In this document: positions 48,068-56,321 of the stretch, one piece after another
How the letters are laid out: the number at the start of each line of letters is the position of its first letter
Position numbering within the stretch: position 1 is the first letter of the stretch
Assembly: GCF_021295395.1 (NCBI RefSeq)
Contig: NZ_JAIWOU010000001.1
Location: 1-60,000, forward strand
Length of the DNA: 60,000 bases
Origin: Komagataeibacter sp. FNDCR2
GTDB lineage: Bacteria > Pseudomonadota > Alphaproteobacteria > Acetobacterales > Acetobacteraceae
Direction of reading: 5' to 3'
Notes under the pieces: model-generated
What the model was told of the DNA's origin: nothing
The model's database searches: none
Seen by the model: the letters and a program-made list of their open reading frames with translations, nothing else
Translations under genes and position numbers: made by a program

Positions 48068-48853
48068 TTAAAAGGATACCCCCACCGCATCCGACAGCGC
48101 ATCGGCAATGCCGGGGGCGGCGGCGAGAATGCTGATTCCGTCCGTAAGGCCCCCGTCGCGCAGGAAGGGAGACACGCGCGCCCCGGCTTCCTCAAGCAGT
48201 ACGAGGGCAGCCGCCACGTCCCACAGGTTGATGCGGATTTCCAGATAGCCATCCTGCCGCCCGCAGGCGACTTCGGCCAGCGCGATGGCGCCCGAACCGC
48301 CCGAACGCGGCATGGCGCCCAGGTTCAGGATGGCGTCGATCTTTTCCTGGAACACGCCGGGCGGCACGCGGTTGCTCCATCCCATTTCAATCAGGGAGGA
48401 GGCGGTATCCGTCACCGGCGAGGCATGGATGCGCTGGCCATTGAGGAAAGCCCCGTGCCCGCGCACCGCCGTATAGGTCTCACCCAGGGCCGGGGCCTCG
48501 ATAATGCCGGCAACGGGGGTGTCGCCCTCCATCAGGCCAAGCGAGATGCACCAGCGGTTGCGGCCGCGCGCGTAATTGGATGTGCCGTCAATCGGGTCCA
48601 CCACCCAGCGCAGGGCGCCCGTGCGGGTGCGGCCTTCTTCCTCGCCCTGAAAGCCATCTTCCGGGAACAGGGCGCCGATTCGCTCTGAAATGAAGGACTC
48701 GACCGCGCCATCGGTTTCCGTCAGCCAGTCCTGCGCGCTTTTCTGGGTGCCCTTGGGGCCACCGGGGGCGGGGCGCATTTTCATGGCCATGGCGGCGGCG
48801 TCGCGCACGACCGAGCGTGCGGCTTCAAAACGGCTCAGAATGGCCTGTGTCAT
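48068..48853 (-). CDS. Inositol monophosphatase family protein
   Basis: A 261-residue Mg-dependent phosphatase. Metal ligands are visible in the Glu of GEEEGRTRTG, in VVDPIDGTSNYARG and in the distal WDVAAALVLLEEAG. Family members hydrolyse inositol-1-phosphate, histidinol phosphate or PAP, or act on ribosomes as SuhB; the substrate here is not clear. Possible link to envelope lipids is only positional. A 122-bp gap separates it from the SYLF gene; mmcB lies 26 bp upstream. Confidence 0.85.
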   Translation of the reverse strand: MTQAILSRFEAARSVVRDAAAMAMKMRPAPGGPKGTQKSAQDWLTETDGAVESFISERIGALFPEDGFQGEEEGRTRTGALRWVVDPIDGTSNYARGRNRWCISLGLMEGDTPVAGIIEAPALGETYTAVRGHGAFLNGQRIHASPVTDTASSLIEMGWSNRVPPGVFQEKIDAILNLGAMPRSGGSGAIALAEVACGRQDGYLEIRINLWDVAAALVLLEEAGARVSPFLRDGGLTDGISILAAAPGIADALSDAVGVSF

Positions 48854-48879
48854 CTAGCTAACCTTTCCTGTCTTAAAAT

Positions 48880-49380
48880 CTATTCCACGCGTAGCGCCGT
48901 TTTCACCGCGTGTTCCACCTGCGGCATCTCGATCCGGTTCAGGCGCGCGGCGGCCTGCATCGCGAACTGGAGCATCAGCCGTCGCCTGCGGGCCGGGGCA
49001 AGAGGCGTGTGGGGTGGGTGGCGGATAATGGCACAGTCCAGGCATGTGGTCATGCCATCCACGCCATGACCCGTCGCCGCCACGATCAGGCCGGTGCCTT
49101 CAGGCAGGATATCGGAAGGGAAATCCTGACTGACCGCGAAATACATCTGGTCGCACCAGGGCAGGTAATCCCGCCATTTATGATCGGCGCGGAAATCCGG
49201 CAGGCCCGACTTGATCTCGATGCAGATGAGATGCCCCGCGGGCGTCAGGGCCATGATGTCCGCCCGTCTGCGGTCGGGCAGGGTGAATTCATGAAGCACG
49301 GCCCATCCATGCAGCCTGCACATCTGGCTTGCGCCGGTGCGGATGGCGGCCTGGACCTGCGGCGCGGAAGGACGGGACAT
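48880..49380 (-). CDS. mmcB: MmcB family DNA repair protein
   Basis: A 166-residue protein with a PD-(D/E)xK nuclease-like core: the Asp of RRRADIMAL and the Glu-x-Lys of ICIEIKSG, then DFRADHKWRDYLPWCDQMYF. In Caulobacter MmcB belongs to a damage-inducible mutagenesis and repair response under LexA. I did not find a clear LexA box in the 19-bp gap upstream. It lies between the IMPase gene and the NTP transferase gene on the same strand. Confidence 0.82.
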   Translation of the reverse strand: MSRPSAPQVQAAIRTGASQMCRLHGWAVLHEFTLPDRRRADIMALTPAGHLICIEIKSGLPDFRADHKWRDYLPWCDQMYFAVSQDFPSDILPEGTGLIVAATGHGVDGMTTCLDCAIIRHPPHTPLAPARRRRLMLQFAMQAAARLNRIEMPQVEHAVKTALRVE

Positions 49381-49399
49381 CAGGTGGGGGCGGGGCCGG

Positions 49400-50167
49400 T
49401 CAGCCTGCCGGCGCGGTGGACAGAAGGCGCGTCACGAGTTCCAGATCGGCTGGCTTGTCCACATCCACGGCGGCGCGGCCGAAGGGCAGGGGAATCAGGG
49501 CGACGCGCGCACCGGACAGACGGCCGATGCGGCGGCAGACATCCGCGCGGGTCAGGCGCCGCAGCACAAAGCGCAGCAGGATGCCAAGGCCCAGGATACG
49601 CGCCATCCTGAGCGGGTTCTTGCGCTCGGCCTCCAGCTTCTGCCACAGCCGGATCACGCCCTGGGCGGCAGGCGTGCGGAACAGGAACATGTTGCAGCCC
49701 GAAAAGGCGCCATCCGCCAGCCGGATCATGGTGCGGCGGGTGCCCGGCACATCGCGCAGGATGTCCGGCTCCATCGCGATGCCCGCCGCCACGTCGCACC
49801 CGCTGTCCTGTGCCGCCTGCACGAAGGCGCTGACCCATTGCGGTTCAAGCAGGGCATGGTCGGCGGTCGTGACCAGCAGCGGCGTGCCCAGCGTATCCAG
49901 CGCCTTCAGCACACTGGCGCTGGGGCCTGCCGCGGGCGCGATGAAGGTGACGTCATCCGGCACGAGCCCGTCAAGTACTTCGGGCTTTTCAATGCATATG
50001 GCGATCCGACCGATGGTTTTTACCGCCTGCAGCGCCTTTATGACGCGGCTGATCATGGGGATGCCGCACACCGGAAGGGCGGCCTTGTGCGACAGCCCTG
50101 CCGCCTGGGCCATCGGGTCGGCGCGGCCGGGCCGGCTGCCTGCCAGTATGAGTACGTTCAGCCCCAT
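49400..50167 (-). CDS. NTP-transferase (MobA-like) family protein in the sphingolipid locus
   Basis: A 255-residue GT-A-type nucleotidyltransferase: MGLNVLILAGSRPGRADP start loop, the Lys of LSHKAALPVCGIPMI, and the metal Asp in VTTADHALL, then GCNMFLFRTPAA. It resembles MobA/IspD-like enzymes that activate a small phosphate with CTP or GTP, but has no MobA partner here. It follows the hydroxylase gene in an ATGA-linked operon, so a role in lipid head-group activation is inferred. A GTG at 50179 that overlaps the upstream stop (GTGA) is an alternative start. Confidence 0.72.
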   Translation of the reverse strand: MGLNVLILAGSRPGRADPMAQAAGLSHKAALPVCGIPMISRVIKALQAVKTIGRIAICIEKPEVLDGLVPDDVTFIAPAAGPSASVLKALDTLGTPLLVTTADHALLEPQWVSAFVQAAQDSGCDVAAGIAMEPDILRDVPGTRRTMIRLADGAFSGCNMFLFRTPAAQGVIRLWQKLEAERKNPLRMARILGLGILLRFVLRRLTRADVCRRIGRLSGARVALIPLPFGRAAVDVDKPADLELVTRLLSTAPAG

Positions 50168-50175
50168 TGTCCCGT

Positions 50176-50958
50176 TCACGCCGCGTTGCGGGTGACATTC
50201 GCCCCATCGGGCCGGTCACGCGGCGGGGCGCCGGTTTCTTCCATGACCCAGGGGTACTGCTGTGCTTCCTTTACGTCGTAGCCGAGGTTGAACACGCTCG
50301 GGCTGCGCGGGAAGCTGCGGGCATCGACATAATAGCTGCCGAACAGCCGGTCGGCCACGAAGCTGGTGATGCCGTAATTGCCGTTCTCGTTATGGAAATG
50401 GTGCAGGACGTGGCGCTGCTTCATGCGCTGGATCCAGCTCATGCGGGGCTTGTAGTTCAGGTGCTGGATGCAGTGAAAGAATTCATAGATGCAGGTAATG
50501 GTCAGCCCCGCGCCAAAGGCGGCGGCGGCCCCGGCAAGGTTGCCGATGGCGTAGCCGATGGGCACGGTCACGATGGCGATGGTGGGAACGGTGTTGGCGG
50601 GGGAGCCGAACAGCACGTCCAGCAGGTGGGGGTCCTGATGATGGTCGAAGTGGATGCGCTTCCACAGCGATGCGCTCCATTTCATGCGGTAGAGAAACCG
50701 GCCATGCAGGATGAAGCGATGAATCCCGTACCATACCAGTGGGTAGACGAGCATGACCGCCACTATGCTGATCGCGACCGGAAGCAGTGAGGTATGGGCA
50801 TACACCATGATCGCATAACTGATGATGGCGAGGGCGAAATACAGCATGATGGTGGGGTAGGTCAGATAGGCAATCCAGAGCTGACGAAGGTTCATCTTGC
50901 CCAGGTCGAAGCTTCGGCCCGTACGGATGGAACTGTTCTTCAGGGTGTTCGTAATCAT
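50176..50958 (-). CDS. Fatty acid hydroxylase superfamily (sterol desaturase-type) protein
   Basis: A 260-residue integral membrane di-iron enzyme. Histidine boxes: His80-x4-His85, His103-x2-His106-His107, His162-x3-His166 and His183-x2-His186-His187, the pattern of the FA2H/sterol desaturase superfamily, with several transmembrane stretches between. Given the adjacent sphingolipid genes, ceramide or fatty-acid 2-hydroxylation is a plausible reaction. Acetic acid bacteria are known to make ceramides with 2-hydroxy acyl chains. The ATG at 50958 overlaps the lptG-like stop (ATGA). Confidence 0.82.
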   Translation of the reverse strand: MITNTLKNSSIRTGRSFDLGKMNLRQLWIAYLTYPTIMLYFALAIISYAIMVYAHTSLLPVAISIVAVMLVYPLVWYGIHRFILHGRFLYRMKWSASLWKRIHFDHHQDPHLLDVLFGSPANTVPTIAIVTVPIGYAIGNLAGAAAAFGAGLTITCIYEFFHCIQHLNYKPRMSWIQRMKQRHVLHHFHNENGNYGITSFVADRLFGSYYVDARSFPRSPSVFNLGYDVKEAQQYPWVMEETGAPPRDRPDGANVTRNAA

Positions 50959-52064
50959 CGCTCTTCGATCCTCAGTAGCACGGTAATGACGCCAAGGATG
51001 AAAATCAGAATCCCGACGCATATTGCCATAAGAGAGGGCAAGGTTCCCGCATTGCCCAGGGCGCGCAGAAGTCCCTGGAACACCACAAATAGCAGACCCG
51101 CGCCCAGACACCATATCGGAAGCCAGCTACGCGCACCGGCACGGGGGGGGATATAGACCACTGGCACCGCCAGTAACAGCATAACCGTAAATGTCACGGG
51201 TAACATGATGCGTCCCAGTATTTCCGTCAGGAAAAAGGACGGGGACTGGCTGGAGGCAAGCGTGCCCCGCTGTTCATCAAGCATGGTGCCGATCGACTGG
51301 GTGAAGCTGACCGTAAGCTGCATGATGTAGCCGGGGGTGAGGGACGCGGGCCAGTCCACCCGCACGACCTGGCCCGGCGGGACGTCCAGCAGGTCAACGC
51401 GCGTCGGGCTGATCACGCTCAGGATGCGCGATGGCGTGCCATACCAATGCCCATGCACGTAGTGCATATCAGCCAGTGTCGTGACCTTCTGCAGCAGGGA
51501 CTGCCGGTCACGGTGGTAGACGGTCACGTTTTTCATGTGCGTGCCGCCACTATCCAGATAGTTGATGTTGATCAGGTCGTCACGCGAACGGATCCAGTAA
51601 TTGCGCCATGTATCCCCGGCATTGGGGGACGTGCGGTTCCACCATTGCGCCAGGGCGAGTTCGCTGCGGGGCGTGACCTGATCATCCACGATTCCGCTCA
51701 GCACGCCCAGCGCGAGTATGGTGGGCAGGAACAGCTTGATCAGCCCCGGCGTGGACAGGCCGGCCGCGCGCATGATCGAGATTTCATTCGACGTGGTAAG
51801 CTGCAGCAGCGTCAGCAGCGAGCCGATCAGAACAGCGATCGGCATGGCGTTGCCGAACAGCAGCGGCAGGTGCATCACCGCGTAATACAGCACGCCCGAC
51901 AGCCCCAGATGGCGGTGCATGATTTCCGTGACCTGCTCCAGCAGGGCCAGGATTTCCATGAGCGCCACCACGATGGCGGTCGTGGTGAACACCTTGCCCA
52001 GAAGTTCGCGCGACAGGTACCCGATCAGCACCGTGCCGCAGGCCATGCGGAGCCTGTGCTTCAT
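50955..52064 (-). CDS. LptG/YjgP-YjgQ family permease
   Basis: A 369-residue inner-membrane protein of the LptF/LptG family: MKHRLRM start, six predicted helices (three N-terminal, three C-terminal) and a central periplasmic jellyroll-like domain. N-terminal IGYLSRELLGKVFTTT and EISIMRAAGLST are typical of the coupling region that touches the LptB ATPase. In LPS export LptF and LptG extract LPS from the inner membrane. Here there is no lptD or lptC next door, and downstream genes belong to sphingolipid chemistry, so it may be a paralogue for another lipid. It overlaps the lptF-like gene by ATGA. Confidence 0.85.
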   Translation of the reverse strand: MKHRLRMACGTVLIGYLSRELLGKVFTTTAIVVALMEILALLEQVTEIMHRHLGLSGVLYYAVMHLPLLFGNAMPIAVLIGSLLTLLQLTTSNEISIMRAAGLSTPGLIKLFLPTILALGVLSGIVDDQVTPRSELALAQWWNRTSPNAGDTWRNYWIRSRDDLININYLDSGGTHMKNVTVYHRDRQSLLQKVTTLADMHYVHGHWYGTPSRILSVISPTRVDLLDVPPGQVVRVDWPASLTPGYIMQLTVSFTQSIGTMLDEQRGTLASSQSPSFFLTEILGRIMLPVTFTVMLLLAVPVVYIPPRAGARSWLPIWCLGAGLLFVVFQGLLRALGNAGTLPSLMAICVGILIFILGVITVLLRIEER

Positions 52065-53293
52065 GCCGGGCCTTGCGCAACGTGGCGCGGCAGGCCATCG
52101 GCCGAAAGTTCACGCGGCGGCAGGGCCGGGCCACGGATCAGGAGCGTGCGCAGCCCCCCCGCCTGCCGGATCAGCATGCCCACGCAGATGAGCGCGAACC
52201 CGGCGGTGGGCAGCCAGATGACCAGCAGCGGGGACATATGCATGTTGGCGACGAAGCTCAGGCCCATCTGGAGCGTATGGTCGAAGCCGACCAGCGTAAT
52301 GGCGGCGATGGCCAGCCCCGGGTTGCCGCGCTGGCGCTTGCGCACCCCCGCCAGGGCGCAGGCCAGGATGGGAATGAAGGGGATGGCGATGGTCCGCGCC
52401 AGACGGAAATGGAGTTCGGCCAGCATGTACGAATGGCTCAGCCCCTTGTACCCGTGGCGTATGCCCGCGTACAGCTCCGGCACCGTCAGTTCGCGTTCGG
52501 TTTCGCCGCGATTGCGGTAGGCCTCATCATCGATCTTGTGGTTGGGTGAGATCAACTGGGTGGTGCGGGTGAAGCCGGTAATGCTGGGGGGCTTGTCCTG
52601 GCTGTCGGTTATGATCGTGCCGTCCATCAGGTCAAGGCGTATGTTCGAGCCATCGGCGGGGTTATAGAGATACCCCTTCTGCGCGGAAATGAAGCGGACA
52701 TGCGCCTTGTCCGTATTGTCACGGATGAAGACGTGCCACATCCTTGAACCGGCATGGTCCACGTTTTCCGCCGTGAGCAGGATGTTGTCCGATGCGGCGA
52801 ACATCTTGGATTGCAGGTGTGGCGCCCATCCGGCATGGCTGGCGAAATAGAAGGCCGCACGGTAATCGTAGCGCGCGTAAGGCTGGATAAACCCGTACAG
52901 CGAGAATGCCAGCAGGCTGAATATCGCGCCGGTCAGCACGAAGGGCTGGCAGATGCGAAAGATCGAAACCCCGCTTGCCGTCAGCGCGTCGATTTCATGG
53001 TTCGCGCTCATGCGGCGGACGACGGAAAACACGCTGACGCACATGGCCGCGGGCAATGCCAGACCCAGGTAATGCGGGATCAGGTCGCTGAGCAGGCCGA
53101 AGAACGTCTTCATCGAACTGCCATTGGCGGCCAGTATGTCGAACAGCACCAGCAGCCGTTCCAGCAGCAGTGCCGCCATGACGACGCCAAGCGCAATGGA
53201 AAACGGCGGCACAACCTGACGCAGAAGATAGCGATCCATTGTGCTGGGGAGCAGTTTTCCCATTATCCCGTGCTGAAAAGACATACGGCTCAT
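52061..53293 (-). CDS. LptF/YjgP-YjgQ family permease
   Basis: A 410-residue partner of the downstream LptG-like protein, with MDRYLLRQVVPPFSIALGVV near the start, EIDALTASGVS for ATPase contact, a periplasmic beta-domain (residues about 120-280) and three C-terminal helices. The pair would form the membrane part of an Lpt-type exporter; LptB would come from elsewhere. The ATG at 53293 overlaps the phosphoesterase stop (ATGA); a start at Met19 is possible. Whether this is the LPS exporter or a sphingolipid-dedicated copy cannot be decided from this window. Confidence 0.85.
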   Translation of the reverse strand: MSRMSFQHGIMGKLLPSTMDRYLLRQVVPPFSIALGVVMAALLLERLLVLFDILAANGSSMKTFFGLLSDLIPHYLGLALPAAMCVSVFSVVRRMSANHEIDALTASGVSIFRICQPFVLTGAIFSLLAFSLYGFIQPYARYDYRAAFYFASHAGWAPHLQSKMFAASDNILLTAENVDHAGSRMWHVFIRDNTDKAHVRFISAQKGYLYNPADGSNIRLDLMDGTIITDSQDKPPSITGFTRTTQLISPNHKIDDEAYRNRGETERELTVPELYAGIRHGYKGLSHSYMLAELHFRLARTIAIPFIPILACALAGVRKRQRGNPGLAIAAITLVGFDHTLQMGLSFVANMHMSPLLVIWLPTAGFALICVGMLIRQAGGLRTLLIRGPALPPRELSADGLPRHVAQGPA

Positions 53294-54207
53294 GTGGGCG
53301 TGCTTATACCCGAAAAATGGCTGGATGGAGGGGTCTGTTCAAAAATAGTTTCCTGCGTTGTGTCGCCGTCCTGATCTGTTGGAAAGAAACGTCTTGTAAC
53401 GCCAAGCGTGAAGCCAGCCCCGCCCGGGGCCACGGTAATGCGATTCCAGGCCGCCGCGCGCAGCGGATCACGTGATCGTGCGGAGGCGGAGGCAATGCCA
53501 AGCACGGGCACGGCCCCATCCGGCCCGGGCAGGGAGGATATGGTGGACAGGTGGATATGGCCGTGCAGCACCATCTCGGCCCCTTCCTGCGCAATGCAGG
53601 CGGAAAAATCATTTATATCCGTCAGCGCCTTACGTAACGGCGTAAGACCCGCCACAGGTGGGTGGTGGATCATGACGATCCGGCACAGCCCCTGTCGCGC
53701 CGTCTCGCGCAGGATGGTGCGCAGGCGCTGCAACTGGCGCGCGCCCACCCTGCCTGTCGCCAGGAACCAGGGGACAGGCACACCGGAACTGACACCGATC
53801 AGCGCCACGTTTCCCACCCGGCGGACGAAGGGAAAGGGCAGGGGCCCCATCCATGGCGACCACAGGCCGACCGTATCATGCCAGTTGTCCTGAACAAGGG
53901 TGTCATGATTTCCGGGTATGACTGTACACGGCGCCGGCATCTGTTCCAGCCAGCGCCGCGCCTGCCGGCATTCTCCCGGCAGGCCCATGTTGGTCAGATC
54001 CCCGGTCACGGCGATCATGTCGACGGAACTGGCGCGGATGTCGGCCATCACGCGGGCCAGAATTTCCGGCCGGTGTATGAAACGGCGGCGCCTTTTCCAT
54101 GAAAGATGGCTGAACATGCGTTTGTTCAGTTGTTCCCCCAGGCGGGGGGGGACCATTTCGGTAGGCAGGTGAGGGTCTGAAAGATGGGCGATTGTGGTCG
54201 TGCTCAA
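53290..54207 (-). CDS. Metallophosphoesterase family protein
   Basis: A 305-residue calcineurin-like phosphoesterase with all metal motifs: HLSDPH near the start, TGDLTN, PGNHD, MIHHPP and HGHIH. This family includes cAMP phosphodiesterases, LpxH-type lipid pyrophosphatases and others; the substrate is not clear. It is the first gene of the minus-strand operon running to the NTP transferase. The start is TTG at 54207, with AGGGAAG 8 nt upstream and no ATG close by. It is divergent from the lipid kinase gene across 158 bp. Confidence 0.82.
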   Translation of the reverse strand: MSTTTIAHLSDPHLPTEMVPPRLGEQLNKRMFSHLSWKRRRRFIHRPEILARVMADIRASSVDMIAVTGDLTNMGLPGECRQARRWLEQMPAPCTVIPGNHDTLVQDNWHDTVGLWSPWMGPLPFPFVRRVGNVALIGVSSGVPVPWFLATGRVGARQLQRLRTILRETARQGLCRIVMIHHPPVAGLTPLRKALTDINDFSACIAQEGAEMVLHGHIHLSTISSLPGPDGAVPVLGIASASARSRDPLRAAAWNRITVAPGGAGFTLGVTRRFFPTDQDGDTTQETIFEQTPPSSHFSGISTPT

Positions 54208-54365
54208 GCTGGCGTCTTCCCTTGCCTCATACCCGGCATGGACGGGGCATGCGGTGTTATGCCTGCCTGCCCATCGGGGTGGTCCATCGTTTCGTGCCTT
54301 GCAATAGAAGGCAGATGGTTGCTTATGGCCTGTACGTCAAATTTCAGACAGGGATGGGATAATCA

Positions 54366-55343
54366 GTGACCGGACGTTTTGCGCTTGTTTACAACCCGCG
54401 CAGCCGGCGGAATGTGAAGGATGGGAGCCTGTACGCCCGGACAGCCCGCAGCCATCTGGGTGAGAATTTCATCGAACCCGCTGATCGTGCCCGTCTGGAT
54501 ACCCATATCGCGCAACTGGCCGCCCGCCAGATGGACTGCATTGCGATTGACGGGGGGGATGGAACCGTCAGTGATGTCATGACGGCGGTCCATCGCCATT
54601 ATGCCCCCGACAGGCTGCCTGCCCTCGCCATCCTGCCATCGGGCAACACCAACCTGATCGCGGGCGATGTGGGGTTTGGCATGCGCGGGATCACGGCGCT
54701 CGAGCATCTCCAGCACCTTGCCGCGTCCGGTATGCTCCGGCGCAATGTGCGCAGGCGGAGCGGGCTGGTTGTCGAATGGCCAGAAGGGGATGGACGCGCG
54801 CCGGTCGTGGGTATGTTCCACGGGGCGGCGGCATTCACGCGCGGGATCGAACTGGCCCATCAGCCCGCGATCCTGAACCACTATGCGCATGAAACGGCTG
54901 TTATTGTTTCGTTCCTGTCCTCGGTCGCGCATCTGCTGACCCGGCGCTCCCGTCAGGAATGGATGATGGGCGACCCCATAGGGGTGCGGGCCGGGGGGAC
55001 GGCACGGCAGGGAAACTGCTTTTTGTTCCTGTCCACCACGCTTCAGCACCTGCCCTACGGGATCTGGCCGTTCTGGACCGAGCATGGCGCGCGTGATGAT
55101 GTCGTCAATTACCTGCATGTGGCGGCCCGGCCGTCACGCCTGGTCGCGGCGGCGCTGGCGCTGCTGCGGGGGCGGCATCCCGGCTGGTTGCGCCGCAATC
55201 CCGATTACCACAGCGGATGCGAGGCGCGTATCGAAATGGCGCTGACATCTGATTTCGTGCTGGATGGGGAAGTTCTCTCGCCCGGCGCAAGTGGACGGAT
55301 CACCCTGTCATCGACCGCGCCCATCGACTTCATACAGGCCTGA
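54366..55343 (+). CDS. Diacylglycerol/ceramide kinase-like lipid kinase
   Basis: A 325-residue protein with the DAGK catalytic domain: FALVYNPRSRR, GGDGTVSDV at residues 63-71, and LPSGNTNLIAG at 90-100, plus a beta-rich C-terminal domain with FVLDGEVL. The family phosphorylates diacylglycerol, sphingosine or ceramide with ATP. Next to serine palmitoyltransferase genes, a ceramide kinase role is plausible (a DAGK-family ceramide kinase is known from Caulobacter), but not proven by sequence. The start is GTG at 54366. A TAM41-like gene follows after 12 bp. Confidence 0.8.
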   Translation: MTGRFALVYNPRSRRNVKDGSLYARTARSHLGENFIEPADRARLDTHIAQLAARQMDCIAIDGGDGTVSDVMTAVHRHYAPDRLPALAILPSGNTNLIAGDVGFGMRGITALEHLQHLAASGMLRRNVRRRSGLVVEWPEGDGRAPVVGMFHGAAAFTRGIELAHQPAILNHYAHETAVIVSFLSSVAHLLTRRSRQEWMMGDPIGVRAGGTARQGNCFLFLSTTLQHLPYGIWPFWTEHGARDDVVNYLHVAARPSRLVAAALALLRGRHPGWLRRNPDYHSGCEARIEMALTSDFVLDGEVLSPGASGRITLSSTAPIDFIQA

Positions 55344-55355
55344 GGAAGGGTCAGC

Positions 55356-56321
55356 ATGCCGCATTCCAGCCCGCTCCGCCTTGCCGCCGCAGGGCGCGTC
55401 GCCCATCTGCTGGCCGATGACCTGATCCAGCCGGTCGCGCCATCGGTGACCGAGTTCGTGATGCGGATGATTGGCAAGGCGCGCCCCATGGGGGTGCTTT
55501 TTTACGGCTCCGTCCTGCGCGAACCCGATCCTGAAGGCGTTCTGGATTTCTATGTCATTGTCGAGCGGCTGGAGGACTGGAACGCCGGTTACCTGGCGCG
55601 TGAAGCCAACCGCCTTCTGCCCCCCAATGTGGAATATCATGAGATCGCGGCAGGCGGGCAGGTCATGCGCGCCAAGGTGGCCATCCTGTCCATTGCCCAG
55701 TTCCGGCGCATGACGGGGCAGGCAACGCTCGATACCACCGTGTGGGCGCGTTTCTGCCAGCCCGTGCGGCTTGTGTGGGTGCGGGATCCGGGCGCGGCGG
55801 ACGCCATCCTCGCCTGTATCATCCGCGCGGTGGCGCAGGCCGGCCGGTGGGCCGCCGCACTGGGGCCGGAGCGGGGCACGGCGGATGAATTCTGGCTTGC
55901 CCTGTTCGCCCATACCTATGGCGCGGAACTGCGGGTGGAAAATGGACGCAGGCCCCGGACCCTGCTGGGTGGGGCGGAAGCACGCTACAGAACCCTGCTG
56001 CCTGACATATGGACAGCGGAAGGACTTGCATTCGACCGTGACGGCACGATCCTGACCCCCCATCTGTCCCCCACGCGTCGCCGCGCCCTACAGGACGGAT
56101 GGTGGTTGCGCGGGCGGCTGGGACGGGTTCTGAACGTAAGCCGCCTGTTCAAGGCCGCCTTCACCTTTGAAGGCGGCGCGCGCTATATCGCATGGAAAAT
56201 CCGGCGGCATTCCGGCATCGAACTGCCGCTGGGGCCATTTTCCGAACGGCACCCGCTGATCTGCCTGCCCTATCTGTTATGGAAGCTGAGACAGGCCGGT
56301 CTGTTCAGGCGGCGCGGTTGA
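55356..56321 (+). CDS. TAM41-like nucleotidyltransferase (putative lipid cytidylyltransferase)
   Basis: A 321-residue protein. The block VLFYGSVLREPDPEG (Gly51-Ser52), Asp64 in VLDFYVIV, then RAKVAILSIAQFRRM and WARFCQPVRLVW resembles TAM41/Mmp37, the mitochondrial phosphatidate cytidylyltransferase with a KNT-like fold (GS followed by an Asp 12-13 residues later). The match is by eye and the family call is tentative. Paired with a lipid kinase, it could convert a phosphorylated lipid to a CDP-activated form. Its 3' end overlaps the converging spt gene by 17 bp. Confidence 0.6.
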   Translation: MPHSSPLRLAAAGRVAHLLADDLIQPVAPSVTEFVMRMIGKARPMGVLFYGSVLREPDPEGVLDFYVIVERLEDWNAGYLAREANRLLPPNVEYHEIAAGGQVMRAKVAILSIAQFRRMTGQATLDTTVWARFCQPVRLVWVRDPGAADAILACIIRAVAQAGRWAAALGPERGTADEFWLALFAHTYGAELRVENGRRPRTLLGGAEARYRTLLPDIWTAEGLAFDRDGTILTPHLSPTRRRALQDGWWLRGRLGRVLNVSRLFKAAFTFEGGARYIAWKIRRHSGIELPLGPFSERHPLICLPYLLWKLRQAGLFRRRG

